Part shown: positions 1 through 6,440 of the stretch, one piece after another
Layout of the letters: every line of letters starts with the position of its first letter
Position numbering within the stretch: position 1 is the stretch's first letter
From: Cellvibrio zantedeschiae
GTDB lineage: Bacteria; Pseudomonadota; Gammaproteobacteria; Pseudomonadales; Cellvibrionaceae
Length of the DNA: 64,000 nucleotides
Reading direction: 5' to 3'
NCBI RefSeq assembly: GCF_014652535.1
Contig: NZ_BMYZ01000001.1
Span: 1,426,001 to 1,490,000 of the forward strand
The notes under the pieces: generated by a model
What the model saw: only the letters and a program-made list of their open reading frames with translations
Told to the model about the DNA's origin: nothing
Database searches by the model: none
Translations under genes and position numbers: made by a program

Positions 1-124
1 TTTCCAATAACAGCAAAAGAAGTGCGAATGTTTTGGAGCGAACCTGAATCTCCTCATCGCCCTTAACAATTGTTTGACGTTGGGGATAAATCACAAAGCC
101 CTGACTTTGGTAAAAGACACTCAA
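1..124 (-). CDS. Partial winged-helix (CadC/OmpR-type) transcriptional regulator, N-terminus only
   Basis: The reverse strand encodes an open frame that runs off the left edge. It starts at a TTG (124-122) preceded by AAAGGA about six bases upstream. The visible 40 residues read like the first beta strands and helix of a Trans_reg_C domain: a GFVIYPQRQ stretch, then VKGDEEIQVRSKTFALL. This is the usual 'hydrophobic strand, old-value loop, then LL..L' pattern of CadC/ToxR/OmpR DNA-binding domains. No ATG fits as well. Whether a membrane segment, TPR or periplasmic domain follows cannot be seen. The family call is inference from a short fragment. Confidence 0.45.
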   Translation of the reverse strand, partial: MSVFYQSQGFVIYPQRQTIVKGDEEIQVRSKTFALLLLLLE

Positions 125-190
125 AGTTTTTTCCTTTATCTAATTTTATAGTGAGCTATGGTCTCACCTAGCTACGAGCATGGCCAGGTA

Positions 191-805
191 TTAGCTAAGT
201 TTGCGCATGTGTGAATCATGATACCGCGAACATAAAAGTAGGGCGGTAACGGCACCTATCAAGGCCAGGAACATATCAGATTGCGTATCCCATTGGTCGC
301 CCTGGGTGCCTAAAAATTCGTCTGCACCTTGGCCGAGAACTAAGGCAGCGGCCCATTCAATAAGTTCATAAGTTGCGCTAATCGCCAAGACTATACAAAC
401 GATGATGAAGGCCAACATTTTTGTACCCTTGATAATGTGTTTGCGAAATAAAATTTCGCGCGCTACCAAAGCAGGCACAAAACCCTGAAAAAAATGGCCA
501 ATTTTATCGTAGGGATTGCGCGATAATTCAAACCATTCCTGCAAGCTAAAACCAAAAGGTACTCGTGCATAGGAATAGGCACCGCCCAGAATAAGAACCA
601 GCGCGTGAATAAAAATGAAAATATATAAAAATGTGGTCAGCGGAAATTTTTTGTAAGTTGCAAAGAGCACAGGTAAAGCGATAAGAATAGGAAAGATTTC
701 CAAAATCCATGTGGTGCGATCATAGGGATGCCAGCCCGATAATGCCAGGCTAACCGCTAGCGCAACTAATAGAAAAATAAATAAAGGAGTACGCGACTTC
801 ACCAT
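191..805 (-). CDS. DUF2238 (YjdF-type) inner-membrane protein
   Basis: A 204-residue, strongly hydrophobic protein with about six predicted membrane segments (near residues 7-24, 33-50, 56-76, 98-113, 130-150 and 178-193). The central part carries the family's conserved polar signature: YDKIGHFFQGF followed by YELIEWAAA and then GDQWDTQSDM. The charged residues inside or next to helices suggest a transport or enzymatic role, but the function of DUF2238 is not established. The ATG at 805 was chosen because the membrane segment begins right after MVKSRTP. It lies 11 bases downstream of ybaK on the same strand, so the two may be co-transcribed. Confidence 0.8.
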   Translation of the reverse strand: MVKSRTPLFIFLLVALAVSLALSGWHPYDRTTWILEIFPILIALPVLFATYKKFPLTTFLYIFIFIHALVLILGGAYSYARVPFGFSLQEWFELSRNPYDKIGHFFQGFVPALVAREILFRKHIIKGTKMLAFIIVCIVLAISATYELIEWAAALVLGQGADEFLGTQGDQWDTQSDMFLALIGAVTALLLCSRYHDSHMRKLS

Positions 806-816
806 GATTGTATCCG

Positions 817-1287
817 TTAGAGAGAGGTTAAATCAGCAAATTGCCCGGAGGTTTGGTTTTTTAAATCCTGCGGTGCCATTTCAATTTCCAGACCACGTCG
901 CCCCGCGCTAAAGAATATAGTAGGGAGTCCTTGTGCAGAGCTGTGAATAAATGTTTTTAAACGTTTTTTTTGCCCCAGTGGGCTAACTCCGCCTAACACA
1001 TAACCGGTAATTCGCTCTACATCGGTTTTATCAGCCATGGCTGCTTTCTTGGCTCCAGCCGCTTTGGCAATTTGCTTCATGCTCAACATGTCTGATACGG
1101 GAATCACGCCCACGGCATAGTCTTTTGCGTCCAGCATTACAACCAATGTCTTGAATACACGCGCTGCATCTACACCCATTTTTTCAGCGGCTTCCAAACC
1201 ATAGGATTCTGCCGCAGGGTCGTGCGAGTATTCATGGGTTTTAAAATTTATCTTGGCTTTCTGTAATGCTTTAATGGCTGGGGTCAT
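817..1287 (-). CDS. ybaK: Cys-tRNA(Pro)/Cys-tRNA(Cys) deacylase YbaK
   Basis: A 156-residue single-domain protein of the YbaK/EbsC family. It hydrolyses cysteine mischarged on tRNA-Pro (family knowledge) and acts in the cytoplasm as a trans-editing factor. Supporting features are the N-terminal TPAIKALQKAKI, the VFKTLVV strand with its conserved lysine, VIPVSDMLSMKQIAKAAGAKKA, and the GYVLGGVSPLGQKK loop that forms the substrate pocket. The length matches the E. coli protein (about 159). A strong palindromic terminator lies just upstream (1363-1400) and separates it from the PEP-CTERM gene. Confidence 0.92.
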   Translation of the reverse strand: MTPAIKALQKAKINFKTHEYSHDPAAESYGLEAAEKMGVDAARVFKTLVVMLDAKDYAVGVIPVSDMLSMKQIAKAAGAKKAAMADKTDVERITGYVLGGVSPLGQKKRLKTFIHSSAQGLPTIFFSAGRRGLEIEMAPQDLKNQTSGQFADLTSL

Positions 1288-1362
1288 GATAGTCGATTCT
1301 AATTTATTTAAACTTAGGTGGAGCTTCTACCGGCATTATATAACACAGCTCTTGGAAAGGTC

Positions 1363-1400
1363 CCCAATAAAAAGCCCGGTTATCCGGGCTTTTTATTGGG
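1363..1400. terminator. Bidirectional rho-independent terminator
   Basis: A perfect 17-bp stem (1363-1379 with 1384-1400) around a TTAT loop. The core is AGCCCGG/CCGGGCT, with A and T runs on either side so it can work on both strands. It lies downstream of the leftward PEP-CTERM gene (stop at 1418) and upstream of ybaK. Confidence 0.85.
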
Positions 1401-1417
1401 TGTATGTTGCAGTCCAT

Positions 1418-2032
1418 TCATTTGCTTAAAAAGGATCGCCTTAAAAAAACTATGCATGCCAAGGTTACTAGCATAATGGATGATGGCTCCGGTACCGAGC
1501 TGTAAGTGAAGGTCAAATCGTCAATCGCTGCGCCGGTTGATCGGAAATAGAACGCATCAATGGTAATAAATTTTATTCCTTCTTCAATAGCGAAAGACAC
1601 GAAGAAATTGGGTTCTGCTGGGGTGTCATCAAAGGGGCCGCCGAAACCAGGTGTCTTTTTCATTTCCAGAAAGCCATTTTCCCCAAAGGCTGATAAATAG
1701 ATGACATCGTTGTGAAGCGATGTAACGCGCATACTCACAAACGTGGGAAGTTCTCCGACAAAGCTCAATTGTCCATAAGGACCGGTAATTAAAAAATTTT
1801 CATAAGTTACGCCGCCATCATGAGATTCTCCGTTCAAAAACCCCTCATGAATCAATAATCCTTTGTCTTCATATTCATTGCTCAACGGGTTGTCACAAAA
1901 GCAGGAAAAAACCGGGTCATAAATAGGGATGCGGTCGTCAAAATCTATAACTACTGCAGAAGCATTGGCTCCTATGCCTAGAGCTACACAACCCATGAGG
2001 CCAAAAATCCACCGCTTAAATAGATCGCACAT
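1418..2032 (-). CDS. PEP-CTERM sorting-domain exported protein
   Basis: The open frame extends back to 2161, but the ATG at 2032 has AAGGAG six to seven bases upstream and begins a clear signal peptide (basic CDLFKRW, hydrophobic core, cleavage near ANASA). This gives about 204 residues. The C-terminus has VPEPSS, a hydrophobic helix (IMLVTLACIVFL) and RR plus basic residues, which together form the PEP-CTERM tripartite signal recognised by exosortase EpsH-type enzymes (family knowledge). The middle is beta-rich and unassigned, with a short Cys pair (FSCFCDN). No exosortase or exopolysaccharide genes occur in this window, so the processing enzyme would have to be elsewhere. Confidence 0.85.
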   Translation of the reverse strand: MCDLFKRWIFGLMGCVALGIGANASAVVIDFDDRIPIYDPVFSCFCDNPLSNEYEDKGLLIHEGFLNGESHDGGVTYENFLITGPYGQLSFVGELPTFVSMRVTSLHNDVIYLSAFGENGFLEMKKTPGFGGPFDDTPAEPNFFVSFAIEEGIKFITIDAFYFRSTGAAIDDLTFTYSSVPEPSSIMLVTLACIVFLRRSFLSK

Positions 2033-2332
2033 AACAGGCTCCTTGATATGGAATGAGAAAATAAATCCGGAATCCAAGCGAGACAAGGGTACAAAATAGC
2101 GCGCTAAAAAGCCTTTGAATAAATGGCTATGAACATACGAGTTTCTCCTATCTATAAGCATCCTAAGAACATTTTAAGCGGTTCTTTAACAGTGTGGGCT
2201 GGCGAACGGATTTGGAGGCTAGCAACCACTATTGTGGCGCCCATCCTAAGAGACGAATGCATTTTTTAAAGGTGCATCATCGTTCTGAAATAAAACTATG
2301 GTTTATTTCCTGCTCAGATTTTAGAGGTACGT

Positions 2333-2827
2333 ATGACGAATATAGCTAGAGAAATTCTATTTGATAGATCCATTCCGGTTTTTGATGCCATTGACTTTTT
2401 GACTCAAGGCCACCAGGAAATTATTAATTATTTTGATAATTATAATCGCGCCAAATCTCTGTCTGAAAAACAACAAATTGCTAAAAAGATTTGCAAGGCG
2501 TTAACGATTAACTTGCATCTTGAAGATGATATTTTCTACCAGGAAGTTAAAAGAACCCTGATGGAAAAGGGTTGGTTGTCTGCCATTACTATGGAGCATT
2601 CGGTAGTCAAGTATTTGCTATCTGAAATTGAAGGCTTGGATGCGGACAGTGCTGTCTATGATATTAAAATCAAAGTTTTAGGTGAACACGTAAAATACCT
2701 TATTAAGGAAAAGCAAACCAAGCTTTTCCCTAAAGTTAATCGTTCCAATAAAATTGACCGTTGGAAGTTAGGCGCTCAACTCGCAGCTCGCCAAAGCTTT
2801 TTAGAAAATGCCTTCGCCAGCAAATAG
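2333..2827 (+). CDS. Hemerythrin-like HHE-domain protein
   Basis: A 164-residue all-helical protein. The ordered histidine and glutamate ligands of an HHE/hemerythrin four-helix bundle are visible: QGHQEI near residue 27, NLHLEDDIFYQE near 55, MEHS near 87, and GEHVKYLIKEKQTKLFP near 113-130. Such proteins bind a di-iron centre and sense or bind oxygen, NO or related species in the cytoplasm. There is no signal peptide or fused signalling domain. It stands alone between divergent or convergent neighbours. The exact ligand is unknown. Confidence 0.82.
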   Translation: MTNIAREILFDRSIPVFDAIDFLTQGHQEIINYFDNYNRAKSLSEKQQIAKKICKALTINLHLEDDIFYQEVKRTLMEKGWLSAITMEHSVVKYLLSEIEGLDADSAVYDIKIKVLGEHVKYLIKEKQTKLFPKVNRSNKIDRWKLGAQLAARQSFLENAFASK

Positions 2828-2840
2828 GCGAAGGCTAGGT

Positions 2841-3275
2841 TTATTTGAGCTTCTGCCAAACCTGACGCAGTCCGATTAAGTGTACAACTCCAAAAAACAA
2901 ACAGATGCCTGAACTCACCAACCAAAATAAAGGACTGTTTTCACTAAGTTGATACATGAAGGGAAGAGCTGCTACTCCGCGGATTAAATATACCGCGGTA
3001 ATCAAACATAACGCTGTCCGTAACAAAGGGAGCCGGCGAATAACTCCAGCTCCAGCAAGCGCGTAGAGTGACCAAACCCCTAAAATGACTGCAACTATAA
3101 ACGTGATGAGCGCAGGTTGGTTGCTGCCTGCTTCCGCCATTTGAGCCATGTCTTCACCTGCGCCGAAAACCCTGTACCAGGGCGCGCCGAAAATTATACA
3201 GCCAATATGAAGGAGGACAGCGAGAGCGGAAAGCACTGCGCCGAGAATGAGAAGTTTGTTGTAATTAGATTTCAT
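2841..3275 (-). CDS. Small four-helix membrane protein, function unknown
   Basis: The frame is open back to 3449, but the ATG at 3275 is preceded by AGGAA eight bases away, and the sequence upstream of it (residues rich in S, T and R) does not look like part of a membrane protein. The resulting 144 residues hold four hydrophobic segments (near 8-27, 53-75, 81-100 and 115-135). I do not recognise the family with certainty; it resembles uncharacterised small integral membrane proteins. It is convergent with the hemerythrin gene. Confidence 0.65.
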   Translation of the reverse strand: MKSNYNKLLILGAVLSALAVLLHIGCIIFGAPWYRVFGAGEDMAQMAEAGSNQPALITFIVAVILGVWSLYALAGAGVIRRLPLLRTALCLITAVYLIRGVAALPFMYQLSENSPLFWLVSSGICLFFGVVHLIGLRQVWQKLK

Positions 3276-3510
3276 TAAATAAATTCCTGTTAGTTTTCTA
3301 GTGCGTTGAAATGCAGATCCATCTCGGTTAGTGGCGTTGACAAAGTGTGTGCCACTTATACTTTTAGAATTGACGCCTAGAACTCTCCAACGTGATTTAA
3401 AATTTGTAGGGGAACATTTTGTAAGACGTGCTATCTCATTAAGATACACATTTTTAATTATTTTGACGACTATTGTTGGTTAATGATGATCTCATCAAAG
3501 GAGTTTTAAA

Positions 3511-3939
3511 ATGAGTACACAAGAATTGCATCGCGGCAGGTTAATAGACCATATTCAGCTAGTGGTGAGTGATCTAGCTGCCTCGCAAAAATTTTATACT
3601 GCCATTTTTGAGGTGTTGGATATTCCCATAGGTGGAAAAAGTGACGATTTCTTTTGGGCTGATGAATTATTTGTATCTACAGCTGATAGCAAAGCCGCAC
3701 AAGGTGATTTAACCGGGCGCACCCATTTGGCGTTTCAAGCTAAAAGTCGTGAAACCGTAGAAAAATTTTACAAGGCCGCTTTAGATCATGGTGGTGAAGA
3801 TAATGGGAAACCAGGTGAGCGGCCTTATCACCCTGGGTATTACGCTGCATTTGTGTTGGACCCGGATGGAAATAATATCGAAGCCGTATTTCATGGTGAA
3901 GCAAAACGAAGTGCAGATTCGGTGAAAATTAATTTTTAG
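3511..3939 (+). CDS. VOC/glyoxalase-superfamily protein
   Basis: A 142-residue protein with one vicinal-oxygen-chelate fold unit pair. The N-terminal strand LIDHIQLVVSDLAASQKFYT is the typical first beta-alpha repeat with a metal-ligand His. RTHLAFQAKSRETVEKFYKAALDHGG is the second module, and YAAFVLDPDGNNIEAVFH is the C-terminal strand with the ligand Glu. Members include glyoxalases, dioxygenases and resistance proteins, and the substrate cannot be inferred. AAGGAG lies eight bases before the ATG. Confidence 0.88.
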   Translation: MSTQELHRGRLIDHIQLVVSDLAASQKFYTAIFEVLDIPIGGKSDDFFWADELFVSTADSKAAQGDLTGRTHLAFQAKSRETVEKFYKAALDHGGEDNGKPGERPYHPGYYAAFVLDPDGNNIEAVFHGEAKRSADSVKINF

Positions 3940-3970
3940 GTAAATTAAAAAATCAACTTTTCGTTTAAAG

Positions 3971-4822
3971 TTAACGCATAAGTGCCATAAAATCCAATGG
4001 TGCAGGCGCCTCGAAAGTAAGAGGTGTTCTGCTGCCCGGTTTTGTAACGCTTAAGCGTAAAGCATGCAAACCCATTCGGTTTCCTGCGGTTCCGTAACGC
4101 TGATCACCAACAACTGGAAAACCAAGCCACGCAAGATGCGCACGAATTTGGTGTTGGCGACCGGTTTCCAATTCTACGCGCAGCAGGCTGCGCCCGTTTG
4201 AAGTACGTTCAGTTTTATAATGCGTAATTGCTGGTTTAGCATCGGGGTGCTCACCAACGTGTACGCGGTATTCAATGTCATCCAGTCTTAAAGGTTGATC
4301 AATAGTTCCGGCAGCTGATTCAGGGCAACCTTCTACAATCGCATAATAAATTTTTTCTGCAGTATCCCATTTGGCCATAACGGCTTCGCGCATTTCGCGC
4401 GATGTAGCAAATAACAAAACGCCAGAAGTATCACGATCAATTCTGTGCACTGGCCATAATTTCACCTGCTGTGTACGGCGAGATAATTGATTTCGCAATA
4501 ATGCCAAAGCATGCTGTTGTGTTTCTTTTGCGTTACCTACAGACAATAAACCTGCGGGTTTATTAATCGCGATAAGGTCACGATCTGAATAGAGAATTTC
4601 TAAATGTGTACTTACGTTGTTCGTTGATTTCGGAGATGCGGAGACTTCTACAAGATCACCTGCTGCAAGCGGGTGGTTATGCTGCGTTATTGATGTTCCG
4701 TTTACAGAGACGCAACCATTTTGCAAACGCTCTTTGATTTTGCTGCGCGACCATCCTTGTAGTTTATTGTTGAGAAATGGAAGGAGGGTTGCTGCATCGT
4801 TAACGTGGAGTTTATCTGACAT
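3971..4822 (-). CDS. RluA-family 23S rRNA/tRNA pseudouridine synthase
   Basis: The protein has an N-terminal S4-like RNA-binding region (SRSKIKERLQNGCVSVNG, about residues 25-45), then a catalytic domain with PVHRIDRDTSGVLLFA, the RluA-class motif II that carries the nucleophilic Asp. The later HQIRAHLAWLGFPVVGD is the conserved C-terminal signature. It isomerises uridine to pseudouridine in a structured RNA; which site it modifies cannot be read from sequence. I prefer the ATG at 4822 (MSDKLHV, 283 residues) over the upstream start at 4888, because the extra 22 residues are not family-like and lack a ribosome site. Confidence 0.87.
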   Translation of the reverse strand: MSDKLHVNDAATLLPFLNNKLQGWSRSKIKERLQNGCVSVNGTSITQHNHPLAAGDLVEVSASPKSTNNVSTHLEILYSDRDLIAINKPAGLLSVGNAKETQQHALALLRNQLSRRTQQVKLWPVHRIDRDTSGVLLFATSREMREAVMAKWDTAEKIYYAIVEGCPESAAGTIDQPLRLDDIEYRVHVGEHPDAKPAITHYKTERTSNGRSLLRVELETGRQHQIRAHLAWLGFPVVGDQRYGTAGNRMGLHALRLSVTKPGSRTPLTFEAPAPLDFMALMR

Positions 4823-4993
4823 TGTGTTTCGGTATCTCTGGCGAATGGAGCTATTAAGTTTGTTGCATACTGACATAGAAGAAGACAAATTTCATGAGAA
4901 AAGTAAATAGAGAGGACGGAGACTGGTTCATTCCTATTAGTAAAGTACGTCATTCTGCCTCCAAGTTTTCATTTTATTGGATTTATTTGTTTC

Positions 4994-5191
4994 GCCTCTT
5001 GGCGAGTCACTTTTCGTTGCTTGTCCAACGAAAAGTAACCAAAAGAAAGGACACCCAGCGAATTTCTGATCCTGCGCTTCTCGGTCGCCTACGGGTCGTC
5101 TTGGTGTGACATCCCTGTCCCATCAAGACTAAAACGGACGTCCTGTCCGTTTTCCCCTAACGCCCTGCGATGCTCGGGAAATTCACATGGG
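4994..5191 (+). repeat. Left copy of a divergent ~200-bp inverted repeat with internal hairpins
   Basis: This stretch is homologous to the reverse complement of 5518-5718. Shared landmarks in the same order are TCACTTTTC, CAAAAGAAA, a CACCC block, GACATCC, ACTAAAACG, GTTTTCC and ATGCTCGG. It contains an 11-bp stem with a 6-nt loop (5009-5019 with 5026-5036) and a 9-bp stem with a 5-nt loop (5131-5139 with 5145-5153). No convincing protein is encoded; short frames here give the low-complexity 'QRKVTKRK' peptide commonly mis-annotated as a gene. Confidence 0.8.
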
Positions 5192-5294
5192 ACCCGTTCG
5201 GTGCCAAATTCGCGGGCGGTTTGTTAAGGTGTTTTTGATAACGATACTCGTGATTGATATTGCCTTGAGTGAATCAAATTTGGATTTGACTAGA

Positions 5295-5331
5295 TAGGGA
5301 GTCGTCATCCTCGCGTAGCGGGGATCCAGCT
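5295..5331 (+). repeat. Left arm of a 37-bp perfect inverted repeat (REP-like)
   Basis: The arm 5295-5331 is exactly the reverse complement of 5415-5451, across an 83-bp spacer. Each arm folds on its own (5307-5325: 8-bp stem including one G-T pair, GTA loop). The arm resembles the GTCAT-CC-CGC-GCGG-GATCCAG type of dispersed extragenic palindrome known in many proteobacteria; family membership is inference. Confidence 0.85.
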
Positions 5332-5414
5332 CTTGATTTTTGTTTTGACAGGCCACAAATAAACATTCTTTTATTTAACACATTATTTGCTGTAATTAAG
5401 TAGTGAAAAGCAAA

Positions 5415-5451
5415 AGCTGGATCCCCGCTACGCGAGGATGACGACTCCCTA
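5415..5451 (-). repeat. Right arm of the 37-bp perfect inverted repeat (REP-like)
   Basis: Perfect partner of 5295-5331. Imperfect complementarity continues for roughly ten more bases toward the spacer. The pair sits near the centre between the two outer ~200-bp inverted repeats, giving a nested palindrome. Confidence 0.85.
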
Positions 5452-5517
5452 CTTAATAAAGCTCTGTTAATTGTAAATTTGTTAAAGGAAGTGACCTCTG
5501 AATCTCGCGACTTAAAT

Positions 5518-5718
5518 CCCTTGTGAGTTCGCCGAGCATTGGAGGAAAATTGTTGGAAAACGCACAGGAAGTGCGTTTTAGTGACTACGCGACATGGATG
5601 TCGCGTCGGAACGACAGCTATTTTCCGAAACGCGGAGGAAACACGAACTCGCAGGGTGCCTTTTCTTTTGCTTACTTTTCTTTGGGCAAGCAAAGAAAAG
5701 TGAGGCCTGCGGCAGGCA
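5518..5718 (-). repeat. Right copy of the divergent ~200-bp inverted repeat
   Basis: Inverted homologue of 4994-5191. Its hairpins are at 5557-5565 with 5571-5579 (9-bp stem, 5-nt loop), 5588-5595 with 5598-5605 (8-bp stem) and 5674-5684 with 5691-5701 (11-bp stem, 6-nt loop). In the 11-bp and 9-bp stems the two copies differ at one base pair each, and both sides changed together so that pairing is kept. Confidence 0.8.
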
Positions 5719-5789
5719 ACCATAGAAATAAATAGATTTTTGGATGGTAAATAAAGTTACCCGTGCATCAAAATAGGTGATTGCAATGG

Positions 5790-6404
5790 TTAAGAGCGTT
5801 GGCGTTTAGTTATGTCTAATTGTAGCTTTTTCAGTTTGCTCTTTAGGTTTGTTGTTTCTTGCTCTAAAAAATTAAGTTCCTGTTCGGCTATATGATTAAT
5901 GTTCTCTGAAAACCACCAATATGCCGACATACAATCGTTTACTTCAATTTCACTAACTATTTGTTCTTCAATTAATTTGGGATGGACTAATCTATTTCTC
6001 ACTTTTACCGTTTTTTCCATACATTGCCATCTAGAATCGGAAAACTTATTTTTCAATGTAAATCCCCGAATTCCTCTTAATTGATCAAATACAAACTTGA
6101 TGTCGCTTACCATTTTAATCTGAAAATAACGTTCAGCTACTTTCCCGTTATCATTGATTTCGTACTTGATGCCTGCCAATAACGTTGATATCTCTGGCTT
6201 AATTGGAACATTATATTCTTTGCAATATTTCAATAAGTTTTTCTTTAATATAAATACTTCCGCTTCAAATAAAGAAATGCATAGCCTAATTAACGACCTT
6301 GACCAAAAGTCATTCGGATTGACTCTAAGGTTTTCTAATACGAATATAATTTCGTCACCGTATAGATCAGATGTATCCTGTAGTAAATTATTAGATTCAG
6401 TCAT
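5790..6404 (-). CDS. Orphan HEPN-type protein (putative RNase/toxin-like)
   Basis: A 204-residue, visibly AT-rich gene with AAGGAAGA upstream of its ATG. The protein is predicted mostly helical. Residues 136-141 read RNRLVH, which fits the R-N-x3-H form of the HEPN RNase active-site motif (Rx4-6H) and sits in a helix as expected. The C-terminus (about 170-204) is a charged coiled coil. Many HEPN proteins act as toxins or abortive-infection RNases, often with a nucleotidyltransferase partner (family knowledge). No partner gene is present here. It lies between the repeat block and metH, and its base composition differs from metH, so recent acquisition is likely but inferred. Confidence 0.55.
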   Translation of the reverse strand: MTESNNLLQDTSDLYGDEIIFVLENLRVNPNDFWSRSLIRLCISLFEAEVFILKKNLLKYCKEYNVPIKPEISTLLAGIKYEINDNGKVAERYFQIKMVSDIKFVFDQLRGIRGFTLKNKFSDSRWQCMEKTVKVRNRLVHPKLIEEQIVSEIEVNDCMSAYWWFSENINHIAEQELNFLEQETTNLKSKLKKLQLDITKRQRS

Positions 6405-6440
6405 GCTACATCTTCCTTTTTAGCGGTAAATAGCTTTTTA

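Noticed and set aside
4617-4953. Open frames overlapping the pseudouridine synthase start
   Set aside because: Shadows of the leftward synthase gene; no convincing ribosome site or domain.
5295-5451. Insertion-sequence ends flanking a transposase
   Set aside because: The 83-bp spacer has no coding capacity, and no target-site duplication was evident by eye.
5274-5723. Leftward open frame giving 'LLAQRKVSKRK' peptide
   Set aside because: It is a translation of the inverted-repeat DNA. The same peptide arises at both copies, and similar peptides are widely mis-annotated.
5523-5735. Rightward open frame in the right repeat copy
   Set aside because: It lies inside the repeat and ends in the hairpin; no ribosome site and no conserved protein pattern.
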